From Odiellus spinosus (Eukaryota > Arthropoda > Arachnida > Opiliones > Phalangiidae): a stretch of DNA of 64,000 nt. The notes beneath the pieces were generated by a model. It was given only the letters and a program-made list of their open reading frames with translations. It was not told the origin of the DNA and searched no databases. Below, piece after piece: positions 10,621 through 22,764 of this stretch. A program made the position numbers and the translations under genes. Where the stretch lies: the NCBI GenBank assembly GCA_963920705.1, contig OY987236.1:13468886-13532885 (forward strand), read 5' to 3'. Every line of letters starts with the position of its first letter. Position 1 is the first letter of the stretch.

Positions 10621-10826
10621 ATGGCCACAGTGGATCTGGTTACGGGTCACCTGATGGGCTATGCTCCGTTCCTCCCCTTACCCATCAATGCCAATCATCC
10701 TCGAGTATTTCGTCCTCTCAAGCCACTGCAGCTATGGGTGCTTCATCGGGTGACACTGTCACACGTTACATCCACGTAAAGTATCCGGGGTCCCCGGTTC
10801 GCATAGTCAGAGAAACCACAGTGTAA
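10621..10826 (+). CDS. INPP5A: Candidate alternative terminal exon of INPP5A ending in a PDZ ligand
   Basis: A 206-nt open segment preceded by a pyrimidine-rich acceptor (TTTTTTTAAAG) and ending at TAA. Inside exon 13 a consensus donor (CAG|GTAGGC) follows base 8603 in phase 1. Joining 8603 to 10621 restores codon GAT and reads on without a stop for 68 residues: DGHSGSGYGS... to YPGSPVRIVRETTV. The result is a 465-residue INPP5A that loses the serine-rich tail and CaaX box. It ends in E-T-T-V, a class I PDZ-binding motif (S/T-x-hydrophobic). Serine-rich composition and less AT-rich sequence than the flanks support coding. Splicing from INPP5A is inferred from phase and position only; another upstream gene is possible. 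Confidence 0.6.
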
Positions 10827-13800
10827 AAAAAAATGGACGACGCGTAGCTAAGGTTGATTAGGTTAATAGAATCTTAGTCCATTTCAGTTTATTTGCCATT
10901 AAGTCTCGCTAACTAGAAATTAGGAGATTGTTTAACGCGGAATTTGTTCCATTTTCGCCGATTTTAATGGTAGAATTGGGGAACCAAACAATTTTTATTT
11001 CCTTTAACGAGAAGAACAAGGAGATAATGAGAGACTGAGGAGATAAAATATAGTTATTTAAAGAAAAATGATGACGAGGTTTTCACAAAAGTACAAAAAT
11101 GTGTGATTTCCTTAAATAGAAATTAAAAAATTAAGGAAATGAATTCTTTTCTGCTGCGAGAAATGTTAGAGTCGAGAATGTAGATTGATAGAGATTGTAA
11201 TTAGGTCTGGTCAATCCCTAATTGTTCGTTAAACTTTACGTAAAACCCAACGAAATTTCTTGGGGTTTATTTCTCTATGAAATAGAAAACGTTTAAGATG
11301 TGCGCTTAGTATTTAAAACTTTTGAAAATGATAGTCTGAATAATTTTATTTATACAATAAATATTGAAGAGATTCTAGATTTTGAATTAATAATATTTAA
11401 ATTTAATAGAAATAGCTTTGATTATTAATTTCTTTTAAATCCCGGTAACAATTAGGCAATTTTAACACAATCTATTATTACCTTAATTTTATTAATGGGG
11501 GGTTAATTATTTAGTTTTAAGATTACGGACAAGGTATAGTAGATAAATATCTTACCAAACTATCCAGTTTACAAAAAATATAAATATCCCACCTTAAAAT
11601 ACACTCTAGGCTTTGAAAAAAAAAAAAAAAGAAAAACAGTTTTTGAAATGAATAGTACAATTAATTGCCTATGCTAAAACTACTATATGATATTATAATA
11701 CAGTTAAAACACTTAAAAAAATGTTTCAGTGAAAATATCAAAATTACTGTTGTAAAAATTCCTTTGAAATCCATGTAAAAGACTTAAATCGCTTCGTTTT
11801 CAAGTCTTAGATTAGGAAAAATGTTAGTGTTTACAATAATGATAACTATTACGGAGTGTACGTATATTATGCTGGCTAATAATCTAAAGACTCAAATGGG
11901 AAGAGTCTCTTGCCACGGTTTTCACAGGGCTGCCACAATTAAGAGAAAAAACCTGGAAAAGTTGAGGGAATTTGAAAATTAGGCCTGAAAATCCAGTTAA
12001 AATTTGGGGAGTTGAAATAACTGGGCGCAAGGTTTGGAATTGTATCAAGAAACTTGATGACTCATTCCAGATGATGTATCGGAAGAGAGGAGAATATTAT
12101 ATCAATTGTTCAGGGAATATTGTCATCAAAGCTGGTCAGGGAATACCTGGAAAAGTAGGAATTTTAAAATTGGGTTGACACTTCAGGGAGAAGTCGGGGA
12201 GATTGAAAATTGGCCGCAAGATCTGAGCATTGTATCAAGAAACTTGGTATCCCCTGTGCCAGTTTCATGGAAGATTATTTTATAGGCATTTGGTCAGGGA
12301 ATATTGTCATCAAAAGTCGGGATTTGAAGCTTGGACCTGAAGGTCAGGAAAAAGGCGCGGAGATTTAATATTGGCCAGGGAATTTGAAAATTGGGCCTCA
12401 AGGGAAAGTTAGGGAGATCGAAAATTAGCCATGGAATTTGAAAAATTGGCCAAAAGGTCAGGGACTTGTATCAAGACACTTGGTATCCCTGTAAAAATGA
12501 CTAAAGAGAATGCTTAGTTCGCAAGTTTAGCTGAAGCTTAGGTAGTATAAAACTGGTTGGATCTCGTGTCCAAGAATCTACTTGCTCTATAAGAAAAGAG
12601 TGAGCAATAGTAATCTTCTTTCTACCGCACACTTTCAGCTTAATTTTTTTATTTCTCATACGCTTTTGGAAACTGTGTGATGATAAATTTAGGGACACAT
12701 GTAGCTAGCATAATGTACTTATGCTCTAAAGTTAAACCGTATTTTTTCCTCCTTTATATGTTATAATGTATGTAAAACCCATTTTACCGCTGTTTTTATA
12801 ATCTAAGATTTCATTTAATGAGGAAAATTATTGCCTTTACGTCAAAACACCGAAACATTGTTTAAAATCCCTTTTAGGCTTTATAAATAAAGAAAAATCA
12901 AGCTTTTGACTGTAGTATCGTGTAATAGCATACGCTCGAGTGCCAATCGTAGTTATTAGATTATAATGATAATATTAGGATATTGATAATCCGCTTGAGT
13001 CAATGTAGCTTACGATGACTAAACAAAATTTTAAAATTCCATAAAACCCTTGACGCTTTTTTTTTTTTCATTTCTCGTGTGTGTCCTTATAAAAAGAGAT
13101 TGTAAAATATTAAGAGAAAAAGCTATCGTATAATAATCGTAACTTAAAAAAAAAACAAAAAAAACATGGGTACAAAAAATTATAATGAATATAATATTAC
13201 CACTGAGTGTGTGACGTATAATGACGTTGTGGCAAACAAAATATGCAACTAAAAACTTTTACCAAACCGAGATTCTTTTTCATATTTCAACAATCTACCC
13301 CTACTTTATCAATAAATAATAGAATCAGTGAAAAGATTCTAAGGTGTTGTGTTTTTTTTTTTTTTTTTTGAGCTAATATCGAATCTCCCCTTTGTAGTTT
13401 TTATTTCACTCGTTTTAATAGAGCACTGAAATAATTAGACGTATGGTAGATTAAGTATATACGCTAACAGAAAGCAAATTTATCACTTCGAATTTAATTA
13501 AGGTACTTTAAATATATCTTTACGGTAATACGTGTATTATTAATTTTTTTTTGGATTGTAAAGCCTGGATTTTCTTTTATTCCAGTGTATTGTCATTTAA
13601 TAAGTTTTGGAGACAGATTTGGTTTAATGACGAGCTTTAAAATGAGGATACTTAGTACCAGGAGTTTATATGAACTCCATTTGGTGGGAAAGTATGAAAT
13701 GAAAGTTCGAATGTGTTCAAATATTGTCCTTGGAACTATTTGCAGTGTTTGGCACGCGAGATTTATGCCTTTTAAACACAAGACTAAAAATTGGAGTATC

Positions 13801-14408
13801 TGCAGTACTAAGTTACGAAGTCCAATGCCAGCCTAGTTTCTTAGATATTCATAGAGATTAGGGTTTGGACAAAATAATCCACAAATATAAGTTAATCAGT
13901 TAATCATAAAAAAATAATCGGAAAATTATTCGGGATTACATTGGATATATCATAGACTTCCCGTGGATAATTTCAAATTATGAATAAAGATAAAATAATC
14001 AAATAATTTCCAAACCCCGATCTAGATATACAGAGGCAAAATTTTAATTGGTGTTAAATGTGCTTTCATATTTCCTATCAAAGGGATTTCTAATATACTT
14101 CTAGTGGTATGTAGGATAAAATCGAATAAAAACCAAAGGTTATAATCGGTTATAATGCAGACTTTTTGCTTGGCATTTGAGTTTTACTACTTGTGTGCCA
14201 GGTTTATTGTGGTTGAGTAGTGTCTTAACTTCTAACCCACCAAGGTGTTGAGATATTGCAGCAGTGCCTGGTGCAAAACCAAGTACGCAAAGCCCCAATT
14301 ACTTTGGAAGAGAGAGGTGTTCTGGAGGGGAAAATACCATAACATATAACATAGGCTAGTTGTTACTATATGTGACCATAATTGTCACCGAAATCCGCCA
14401 GATTGGTC
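10827..14408. other. Gene-poor AT-rich tract with hAT-like fragments
   Basis: No convincing exon on either strand. It starts as the probable 3' UTR of the alternative INPP5A transcript. 11927-12490 is a mosaic of CAGGGCTGCCACA and CAGGGAATTTGAAAAT fragments related to the hAT-like element at 50020-50320. Homopolymer A or T runs occur near 11618, 13150 and 13352. An AATAAA on the minus strand lies at 14203-14208, downstream of the candidate exon at 14409. Confidence 0.4.
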
Positions 14409-14537
14409 CTATTTTAGGCCCGGGTCTTCGAATGTGGCGACTTCTATTTCACCAGACCATGAAGCTTGGAATGTGATGAAGTCGTCAAATTGGGGATTCT
14501 CATATGTATTACACTCATTTTCTCCTCCAGGACATTT
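14409..14537 (-). CDS. Candidate last exon of an unrecognised minus-strand gene, or a relic
   Basis: An open segment of 42 codons plus TAG, just after a TAG acceptor. It reads KCPGGENECNTYENPQFDDF and continues with SWSGEIEVATFEDPGLK, a composition much more protein-like than the surrounding sequence. An AATAAA signal lies 200 bp downstream on the same strand (14203-14208), so the arrangement of terminal exon, 3' UTR and poly(A) signal is coherent. Weak points: the acceptor has a poor pyrimidine tract, and the next open segment upstream (14551-14760, including SYSYIIKLYIHYKGSHALNI) is in another frame and cannot be joined with confidence. I do not recognise the family. It may be a decayed gene. 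Confidence 0.3.
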   Translation of the reverse strand, partial: KCPGGENECNTYENPQFDDFITFQASWSGEIEVATFEDPGLK

Positions 14538-14774
14538 CTACTCCAAGCCATTACCATTCATTAAAAACTGAGCAGCAGAGTTTGTGGAGGGTAATTGACC
14601 AAGAAGAGTTGATAATCAATATTTGATCTCTTCTTGGTATCTTGTCATTCGGAGTGGAGACTCGTATCGAAATATTTAACGCGTGACTGCCTTTATAATG
14701 AATGTATAATTTGATGATGTAACTGTATGACGTTGGTATTGTTGTTAACAATTTGTCCAAGAGAGTAAAAGATC

Positions 14775-14822
14775 CTGTTCAATCCGGTATAAGTAAATAT
14801 TTACTAATACTGGATTGAACAG
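14775..14822. repeat. 48-bp near-perfect palindrome
   Basis: Two 24-nt arms with no loop, mismatched at two positions, bounded by CTGTTCAATCC and GGATTGAACAG. The centre is AAATATTT. It lies upstream of the candidate minus-strand exon at 14409-14537. A palindrome this long is often lost in clones; function unknown. Confidence 0.8.
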
Positions 14823-15184
14823 TAGCGGTAGCGAGTGACATCAAGCACTCTCTCTTTCTGAGCTTGTCTAAGATTTAGTACATTCTCTTCTGGCACGCCC
14901 ATCGTGGACATAATAATAAACAGGAAACACTACAAGGTTTTCCTAAAAAAATGCACCACCCCTAATATGTAATACGCATTCCTTTAAAGATAATTTTATC
15001 TTGTAAAAATGGTCCAGCCTATTTTTTAGCTCGGATAAAGCTCCATCTGAATCTGTTAACATCCAAATAGAACTTTTGTCTAAATTATTTGTCACAGAGT
15101 TGTGATAATTTTGCACTCTTGTAGCGAATGGCTCAATATATTAATTTATATTTAGGTCTCTGCCCATTGCCATTATAGATTATG

Positions 15185-15218
<34 letters not shown>

Positions 15219-18200
15219 AATGGTTGTTTCCGTGGTATTCGTTTATAATACTTTTTATTATTGTAAATATCGGGTAGAGAGTGATAATTGTGTAACTTAA
15301 CATTTACAAAACTTTAACAAGTTGAATTTTGCTTAAATTTTTTAAATGGTATTTTTTTCCGTTGTTGTCTGTAGAGTGACAATTTTATGGCATAATTTAA
15401 TGCCATTTATTATATTAAAAAAAAAAAACGAAAATAATTATTCCATCCCTCTTAATAATAAAACAAACTTGTTAATAAATAATCGCGGTACATATTCAGC
15501 AAGGTTTGCTTATGGTAAATTTAAATTTGGGATTATATAATTATCAAAATACAAATTAAAAGCCACCTTCTATAAATTTTTATTTTGAGTGGTTTAGCAA
15601 TCAGCGTATAAGCTGAAAATCTTGCATAGTTACATTTATGAAAAAGGCACTGATGGTGTCAGGTAGAACTCGTGAAGGAGTAGTGTTCTTTGGCTCTGAT
15701 TTCTCTGCAGAGTAAACCATACTTGAACTCCCACTAACGAGGAAAAACAGTATTTAACTCGGCGCCAGCCTTCAGACTGGGGTTAAAATTTTACCTCCAT
15801 TACATTTTGGAGACCATGTTTAAGACCACTAGCTTATGCTCAGTGACCCTTCTAATTCCCTTTTACTCGAGATAATAAAATAACGAATATATGGTTTGAA
15901 AATCCTCTTTCATTATCAGTAACCCCTCTATATCTAAATTGTTAGCATCCGTAAACGAGAGCTATTAGTAAACGATTGATAATGTAGCTTTGTACATGCT
16001 CCAAATTATGATGGATGTAACTTTTTACCCTCCCCTTCAAAAAGAGTAAAAAATCAAGTCTTTTAAAAATTTGAGACACGAGCCTTCGCCAGTCAGATTT
16101 ACAGAGCACACAGGGAAACTCCTTCACTAATTCACCCTGAGAGTGTATTATCCGTCAGATTAGCAGCATTTGTAATTAATTTAACTTTATGGCTTAAATC
16201 ATTATTCTATTAACAGAATAAATATTTTAATCTGGTGATAATTGGGGAAAAAAATTGCCAAACCTTTAAGACGATAATGATAAAAATTTATATTTACCGA
16301 TAATCTAAATTTAAAATCTTTGCTACTACCATTCTATATAATCCAAAATTTAATTGGTGAATTAAAAAAATAACTGTTATATTACAAACTGATACAATCA
16401 GTAACAAATTCTAAAGAAAAACGATTTTAAAAACAAAGATTTAAAATAAAATAAGTTCACCAAACTAATAATAAGGTAAAGAGGAAAAAAATAATGAAAA
16501 TTGTCACAATTATTGTTTGCCATATTTTAAAGAATTTATGTGACTATTTATACTTGTAAATATGAAACTTCTAGTCTGAAAAAAAAATTCAAAAAAAAAA
16601 AAAAACTTTATTAGCATGCCTACTTCAATATTGTATAGACAGTTACGAGTAAAAACCATTTTGTTTTATGAATGATGTATTAACACAGTCTCAGAATTTC
16701 AAACGCAGTGTGTTAGGATGGCAGCAGTACGTTTAGGATTGTAGCAGAGCGTTTAGGATGGTAGCAGAGCGTTTAGGATTGTAGCAAAGCGTTAGGATGG
16801 CAGCAGAGCGTTTAGGATGGTAGCAAAGCGTTAGGATGGCAGCAGAGCGTTTATGATGGTAGCAGAGCGTTTAGGATTGTAGCAAAGCGTTAGGATGGCA
16901 GCAGAGCGTTTAGGATGGCAGCAGAGCGTTTAGGATGGTAGCAGAGCGTTTAGGATGGCAGCAGAGCGTTTAGGATGGTAGCAGAGCGTTTAGGATTGTA
17001 GCAGAGCGTTTAGGATTGTAGCAAAGCGTTAGGATGGCAGCAGAGCGTTTAGGATGGCAGCAGAGCGTTTAGGATGGTAGCAGAGCGTTTAGGATGGTAG
17101 CAGAGCATTTAGGATGGTAGCAGAGCGTTTAGGATGGTAGCAAAGCGTTTGGGATGGTTTAGGAGCATTTGGGTGGTAGCAGAGCGTTTAGGATGGTATC
17201 AAAGTGTTAGGAATGTTGCTGAAAAGGGTTAGGTGGCGGATGTAAAAAGTTTTTGTATTGATTTCTTAGGCTTCACTAGAATATTTATAGTTTTTATACA
17301 AAAAAATACAAAGCCTATCCATTCTTGCAAAATAGGCTTTGCTAATATATAGTTATAATCAAACTAGCAAAATGAAGCGCCTCTTAAGAATTCATGTTGA
17401 TTCGCTGGAAACTCGTTAGCAGCGTGAATTGCCATACTTCCGGGTAAGTTAAAATTTCTTTGCAATTTTTTACTATAGTTATAACTGATAGAAAATCAAT
17501 TTAACTCTTATCAGTATGTTCATGGTAGCAGTGAATGACTAAAGAAGCGAAGAGAAATGTATCCACTGGTGGTAGAGTTTACTTTTACGTGAGCGGCATA
17601 ATCACCTTTGATTCTTTGAAGGAAGTTCTTGCTTATTATTTTTATTAACATGAGTTGGAGAATTACAAATTTGAAAATTTGGTAGGTGTATCAATCATTT
17701 TGAAAGTAAAAGTAAATCCAAAATAATTTTTGGTGAAATGTAAAAGATATTTTTATCATTGCCCAAATTCCTATGGAATATTTGGGCAGAGGGAGGGGCA
17801 GATCTAAGAAAAGGGAAAAATACTTCACCCCCGCTTAGACGATGGTCACTTTCTTCAGGTAAGGGGGATTGTGGATGTTGAAATAACACATTGACAGGAT
17901 ACCCTTTAAATTAGACAGGCAACCTAACTCAATTGGAAAAGAATCGAAACAAGGCCCCAATATCATAGTCCAAATATATTTTATTTCTGTTATAGAAGCA
18001 GAAAAAATCTTGGTAGGGACAAATCAGGAAATTCACAATTGTTTAAGAGTAAAATATAATTTATTTTGATAAAAAAACAGAAACATAGTGAGATCTAACC
18101 CTCTAAGGTTTTTAATTTTTTTAATATCAAATAGTTTTTCAAATTGTACGAAATACTTTTATAATTGCACAATTTTTCATCTTTTTTTTTTTCATATACA

Positions 18201-18376
18201 ATCTGATAAAGTAGAATTTTTTTAAAATTCTTTTGAATAAAAATTTCTATATCAAAGCATCAATCGCTAATAGAAACTAAAATGATTTATGGTTTAAATG
18301 ATATAGAAAATATAGATGCTTTAGTAACGCAATTTTTTATCAATGAGTGAAAACAGCAAAATCTTTTAAATTTCTT
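14823..18376. other. Gene-poor tract between INPP5A and the Fez1-like gene
   Basis: No supported coding exon. It holds an A-run of about 30 near 15188-15218, AT-rich filler, and the 20-bp minisatellite at 16712-17215. Short open frames here have no recognisable content. The right part (about 17900-18376) is the 3' UTR and downstream flank of the minus-strand Fez1-like gene. Confidence 0.4.
16712..17215. repeat. 20-bp minisatellite, about 25 copies
   Basis: Head-to-tail units of GTTTAGGATGGTAGCAGAGC with a few variants (TTGTAGC, GGCAGC, AAGC, and 19-bp units lacking one T). The array starts and ends with more diverged units, as expected for replication-slippage or unequal-exchange growth. The variants alternate in blocks (about 16790-16900 resembles 16870-17050), suggesting duplication of several units at a time. 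Confidence 0.95.
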
Positions 18377-19749
18377 TCAGCATTGAGATTCGTGAATAAA
18401 TTTATCGAGTTGGGTTTTAGTTGCCTGAAGTTGGGCTTCTAACGAACGGCCCCTTTTCCAAGCCTGAATATAATTTTGATGAAGCTGTTCTTGGTAAGAC
18501 GCGCTCCTTTCTCTCTCTTCTTTCCATTTTTTACGATCTTCTTTTAACGTTTCTTTTTCTCGTTGCAAATCTTTCTTGGTTTCGAGTAATTCGATGCGTA
18601 AGGCTTCGTTCTCCAGTCGCAACTTGTCTTTCTCTTCGTCATTCTGTTGTTGCGTTCTTTTAGATTCTACGAACGCGAAAGTGGCTTTTTTCTCTTCTTT
18701 AAACTCGTTTAAACTACATACTGATGATGAAACGAGACACGAACGAGTAAGTGAAGTGTTAGATTCATATTCTCGAATCCCGGTAAGATTTCTATAGTTT
18801 TTATCACTCCATTTTGACGCAGGTAACGCCAGGCTCTGACGGCGATTTGATTTGATGGTATTTGTATCTCTATCAGGTGAATTCCATAATTCGAGTGATG
18901 GGACGACGATGAGGTTTTGGCAATTGCAACAACTGCTGGAAGGCTGAAAAATAACGTAGAAAGTTAGACAATTTTTTTACAATACTTTGATATTTTAAGC
19001 CCAATTTACCTTATTAAGATCTGTGCATTTTAGAATCTGTTTAGCTGTTTCTTGCCTTAGTTCCTCCAGCTTCTTCTCGTAATGATTTTTGACCCTGTCT
19101 ATTTCCGATTGCCAAATCTGTTCCTTTTCGGCGTAAACTTTAACTATAACTTGTTCATTTTCTTCTAGAGTTCTCCGTAATAAGGAAATCTCAGCCATCT
19201 TCTCCTTCAATATCGTTTCAACGTCGGTGGATTCTCTACCGCTGGCTGTTGGTCCCACACTAATTGGAGAACTCCACAAGCGTTTGCTTATCCTGGAACT
19301 ATTTGGCCTATTACATCTTGGACTCGCGCAATGTACGGATTCGTCACTGCTTTCTCCGTGATCAGGATCTTCTAGGAAACTGAGAGAACGTGCGTCTGAA
19401 CAACAAGAGCCGGATCCAGAACCGTAACCAGTTGATGGAGAGGACCAAATGCTGGATGGATGTTGAAGGGATGGTCGGTGAGCTACTGGTCGTACTATAG
19501 GGTGGTCAGCCTGTTTCAAAATTAGAGGTGGGGGTAAGGAAACATCTGTTAATGCCGGATTAATAAAGCTGAAAAGTTGAATTATAATTTAATTACTTCA
19601 GAGGAGGCAAGAACACCGCTTATAGGTGGTAATTTAGGTGGACAGTCATCAGGATCCTCTTCACCAGTAAAAATTACTATTTCTCTAGGTTTATAATATT
19701 CTGATGATTGGCAGTGAGAAGGGCTAGGGTATTTATTTCGCAACTCCAT
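18377..19749 (-). CDS. Fez1-domain coiled-coil protein (LZTS/N4BP3-like)
   Basis: Three exons on the minus strand: 19597-19749, 19010-19510 and 18377-18943, all phase 0, giving 406 residues. The N-terminal third is serine-, proline- and acid-rich (EEDPDDCPPKLPPISG). A first coiled coil spans about residues 148-210 (EISLLRRTLEENEQVIVKVY, then EKEQIWQSEIDRVKNHYEKK). A linker with two CxxC-like cysteines follows (SSSCCNCQN). A second long coiled coil (about 315-400) closes the protein (KLRLENEALRIELLETKKDL). The motif of acidic/leucine heptads followed by VYxEK...W is what I remember of the Fez1 domain of LZTS and N4BP3 scaffolds, which act at the cytoskeleton and postsynaptic sites. Family assignment is moderate. 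The acceptor at 19510 was chosen because it keeps phase. Confidence 0.68.
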
Positions 19750-20970
19750 GAGATACTCTATATATCAAGATACAATGTAAGATTTTTAAACCTCTTACAA
19801 TATAAACCTCTTTCTTCTCCAAAGGGAAAATAACATAACAAGATAATCTTAAACTAAAGCTGAGGTCATCTAGGTAGTGTTTTCTTTTTTTTTTCTTTTT
19901 ATACTATATTATAAATTTTATATAGTATATACAAAGGGGGCACTTGAGAAATAAAAGAGCCGTTTTTCTGTATCAAAACGTCACCCCACCCCTTATACTT
20001 AAAAACCCTGTTGATCTTTTTTCCTGTTAGGAAACTACATGTTTCTGCCCTAGAGGCTTTTAAACCTGAGAAAGTAAATTGCCTGAAGCCAAACTCGCCC
20101 CCGCTGAGACTAATAATTGTAAAGTTTAAAGGAGGAAAGAAAAAAAAAACATCAAATAACAGGTTTCTACGCGTCTAAACCTGCTCTGATCTAGAGTTCC
20201 TTTTCCCTATTTTTTTTATTTTATTTCGTTCCCCCTTATTTTGAAAGAACAATACTTTAAGATGAGATAGATTAAGAGTTTAAGAATTAGCCGTCTCTAA
20301 TTAACATTTAAAATCAGCTAAAATTAACTTCTGAAAAGTTTTTTGTAGTGTAAACAAAGAGAAACATGGAATAATCCATTGTTTACTAAAAAATAGCCTA
20401 AGCCTATATTAACGGTCCAATTAATATATTTTAACTTATATTGAAGTTTCATTGGTAAATAGAACTTACATACATTATCATAAAATACTTAAATAGCTTA
20501 GAAAAATCATTTCTTACCCTTTAGAATGCAAATATTTCACGAAAAACTACTTTTTTCCAAAGTGACATAAAAAAGGACGCGTTCTCTCTCATCGCGAAAT
20601 GCCGTCTGCTCAAAATCTGTAAGGTTCCTTGTGATCACGTGTTTCTCTTTCTCCCAACACTTGCCGGTTAGCCAATCAAAACTGTTTGCTAGTGACGCTG
20701 TCAAAATTGTCACGTTTGTGATTGGTTTAAAACATATTGTCTTTCAAATGCTCATGGAAGCGTGAAAATGGTAAAGTTTCAGTTTCACTGTTTCAATAAT
20801 AATGAGTAATTAATTTATATACATAAAAGGAGAAGTAAAAGTTAATCTTCAGTATATATTTATTCGTTCGAATAATAAACAATTTTACAATGAAATTTTA
20901 CACTGTATAAACTTGCAAGTATTCTAGGGTTCAAGTAAACAAATTAAAGAAAATTTGGTCCAATTTTTAA
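19750..20970. other. Upstream region of the Fez1-like gene; 3' flank of FNTA
   Basis: 1.2 kb with no supported exon. It includes the promoter side of the Fez1-like gene (minus strand) and the 3' flank of FNTA. There is an AT-rich block near 19890-19935. The C/G-richer stretch at about 20575-20760 (TTCCTTGTGATCACGTG, CCAATCAAAAC) carries an E-box and CCAAT-like motifs and may be the Fez1-like gene's promoter. Confidence 0.35.
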
Positions 20971-22477
20971 CTAATATTCTTCTTGCTTGTCTTCATTACT
21001 ACTAATGGCAATTTTACGAGCGATAAAATTCCAGTATTCTTTTCGTATTTTATCATGTTTTTGAGCCAAATCTTGGCAAAGCTGAAAAGAAAAACAAGTT
21101 TTTGGTTAAAAACTTTAAATTAAATATTTATTAATTAGAATAATTACTAGTAATGGAAAACAACATGTAATAATTACTTTGAGTGCCCTTTCAGGTTGGT
21201 AAAACTCTTGTAAGCAGTCTACCATAAAAGCTAACAAATGGGGAGATCGAGAACTGTCTTTATCATACATTTCCTCACACTTCTTCAAAATTTGATTAAA
21301 ACTATTCCAACGCTTCGTCGGTAAAATGCTGTCAAGCGGAAAAAATTGCAAAAAATATTTAGAGAGCGTAACCGTAACACATTAAGAAATTACGAGAATT
21401 ATAAAATTAATTCTGGCGTACCCTCTTAAATAGTTCCATGAACTTTCATTATTAGGAACTTCCTTGATTTTTTTCAAGGTGTAACTATACAAAGAAGGAA
21501 ATTTTTTACAACTCTCTTAAACTTTTTAAAATTAAGCTGTGATATCTAACTTGACTTCTGATTGTAGTTTGTCATTATTTTGCAATTGTCCAGTTTGAGA
21601 TAAGACAAAGTATCGTTGATTCCATGCAGAGTTATTTCTGACATCCTCTTCTAGTAATGTTTCTGTAAATTCTAATTCCCCATCAAACAAGCTGAATTCT
21701 CTTAAAAACCATTGCCTGAAATAGAGATTAGTGGAAATTACTCGCAAGTTATTAAAAGAAAACCAATTATAAATTCAAACCTAACCTGTGTTGCCAAGCG
21801 TGATAATTTTTAGAATCCATAGCTAATATATTCGAGGTGAAAGCCTTTTCATTAGTTGGATCATTTAGTCTTTGAACAATTACTTGCCGATGATGCCTAG
21901 TAAATTATAAAAATAATACGACTCTAGTAATTGTCAGGCCGAAAATTCGCAATTTTAATTAGAAACTTACCAAACTTGATAGTTTTTAGGATTATCCTCG
22001 ATCACTTCGCCAATATATTTCAATTCTTGTTTTAAGTCTTTGTTCAACGCCTGCAAAACTATCCTGCGAAAATGCCTGAAATAATACATTTTTAAAGAAA
22101 TATTTTAACAATGATTTTGAATTTTGTTACCAAACTGTATAATTTGCGGGATTTAATATTGTACAATCTTTAGTTAATTGTAGAGCTCTTTCACTCTTCT
22201 CATCCTTGAGCAATACGGCTCGAAAGTAATCAAAAACGTCGATAACTGTGGGAAAAATTGAATTAATGAAGTGCAATTTTATTTATTTATTATTAAAAAT
22301 ACATGTATTGAAATTAATATCTACTTATTTACATCTCTCTGAATAGGCTATTCGAACTACTGGAGAATCGCCCTGATCTTGGGGTACGGGAGCCAAATCA
22401 TTCCATTCCGGGCGATCTTTATACATAATCCAGCCATCATCCAAGGGACTCAAATCCTCGTATAGACGTTCAGACAT
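20971..22477 (-). CDS. FNTA: Protein farnesyltransferase / geranylgeranyltransferase I alpha subunit
   Basis: Shared alpha subunit of FTase and GGTase-I, which attach prenyl groups to CaaX proteins in the cytosol. Eight exons: 22333-22477, 22131-22245, 21971-22075, 21786-21896, 21551-21715, 21422-21484, 21178-21328, 20971-21081. They give 321 residues in one frame. The PPTA helical-hairpin repeats are plain: [49 protein letters not shown] and [11 protein letters not shown]. The N-terminus [20 protein letters not shown] matches the human enzyme after its proline-rich leader, which is absent here. The C-terminus [13 protein letters not shown] also matches. Introns are 66-85 nt apart from two longer ones (96 and 87 nt). 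The start is the only in-frame ATG before the conserved [10 protein letters not shown] block. It shares a 287-bp divergent region with PAAT. Confidence 0.96.
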
Positions 22478-22764
22478 TATTTAAATTTGAAATTATTGTT
22501 AATTATCACTTGAAAATAAAGTAAGCTATACGAAACGGTCCTATTTCCTCCTAAGCCTTGTTCTATCAAAATTTGCAATGACGTCGTCTGCTCCACAAAC
22601 CGGAAATTGGCAAATCTCCAACACCCATGGGCCATGTGAGTAATTTATCTCTTTCCGGTTTTGGTGTACCACCAGCGTGTTACGGCCGGCTTAGGAGGAA
22701 GTTAGGGCTTCCTTTGGAAATTTGGGGTGTTTTTACAATAAATTAACTTAAACTAATTAATATA
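22478..22764. promoter_or_regulatory. Divergent FNTA / PAAT promoter region with a short upstream frame
   Basis: 287 bp between opposing start codons. TGACGTC lies at about 22580 (CRE-like) and CCGGAAAT at about 22600 is an ETS-type core. On the plus strand a 21-codon frame (22578-22643, starting MTSSAPQTGNWQ) precedes the PAAT start. It contains a good donor (CAT|GTGAGT at about 22636), so it could be an upstream frame or a first exon. Confidence 0.45.

Noticed and set aside
13585..13836. 83-codon plus-strand frame
   Set aside because: No family signature, and an equally long frame exists antisense to it; treated as non-coding.
8604..22477. Functional clustering of the geranylgeranyl-type INPP5A CaaX box with FNTA 12 kb away
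   Set aside because: Separate genes on opposite strands with another gene between; proximity is most likely coincidence.
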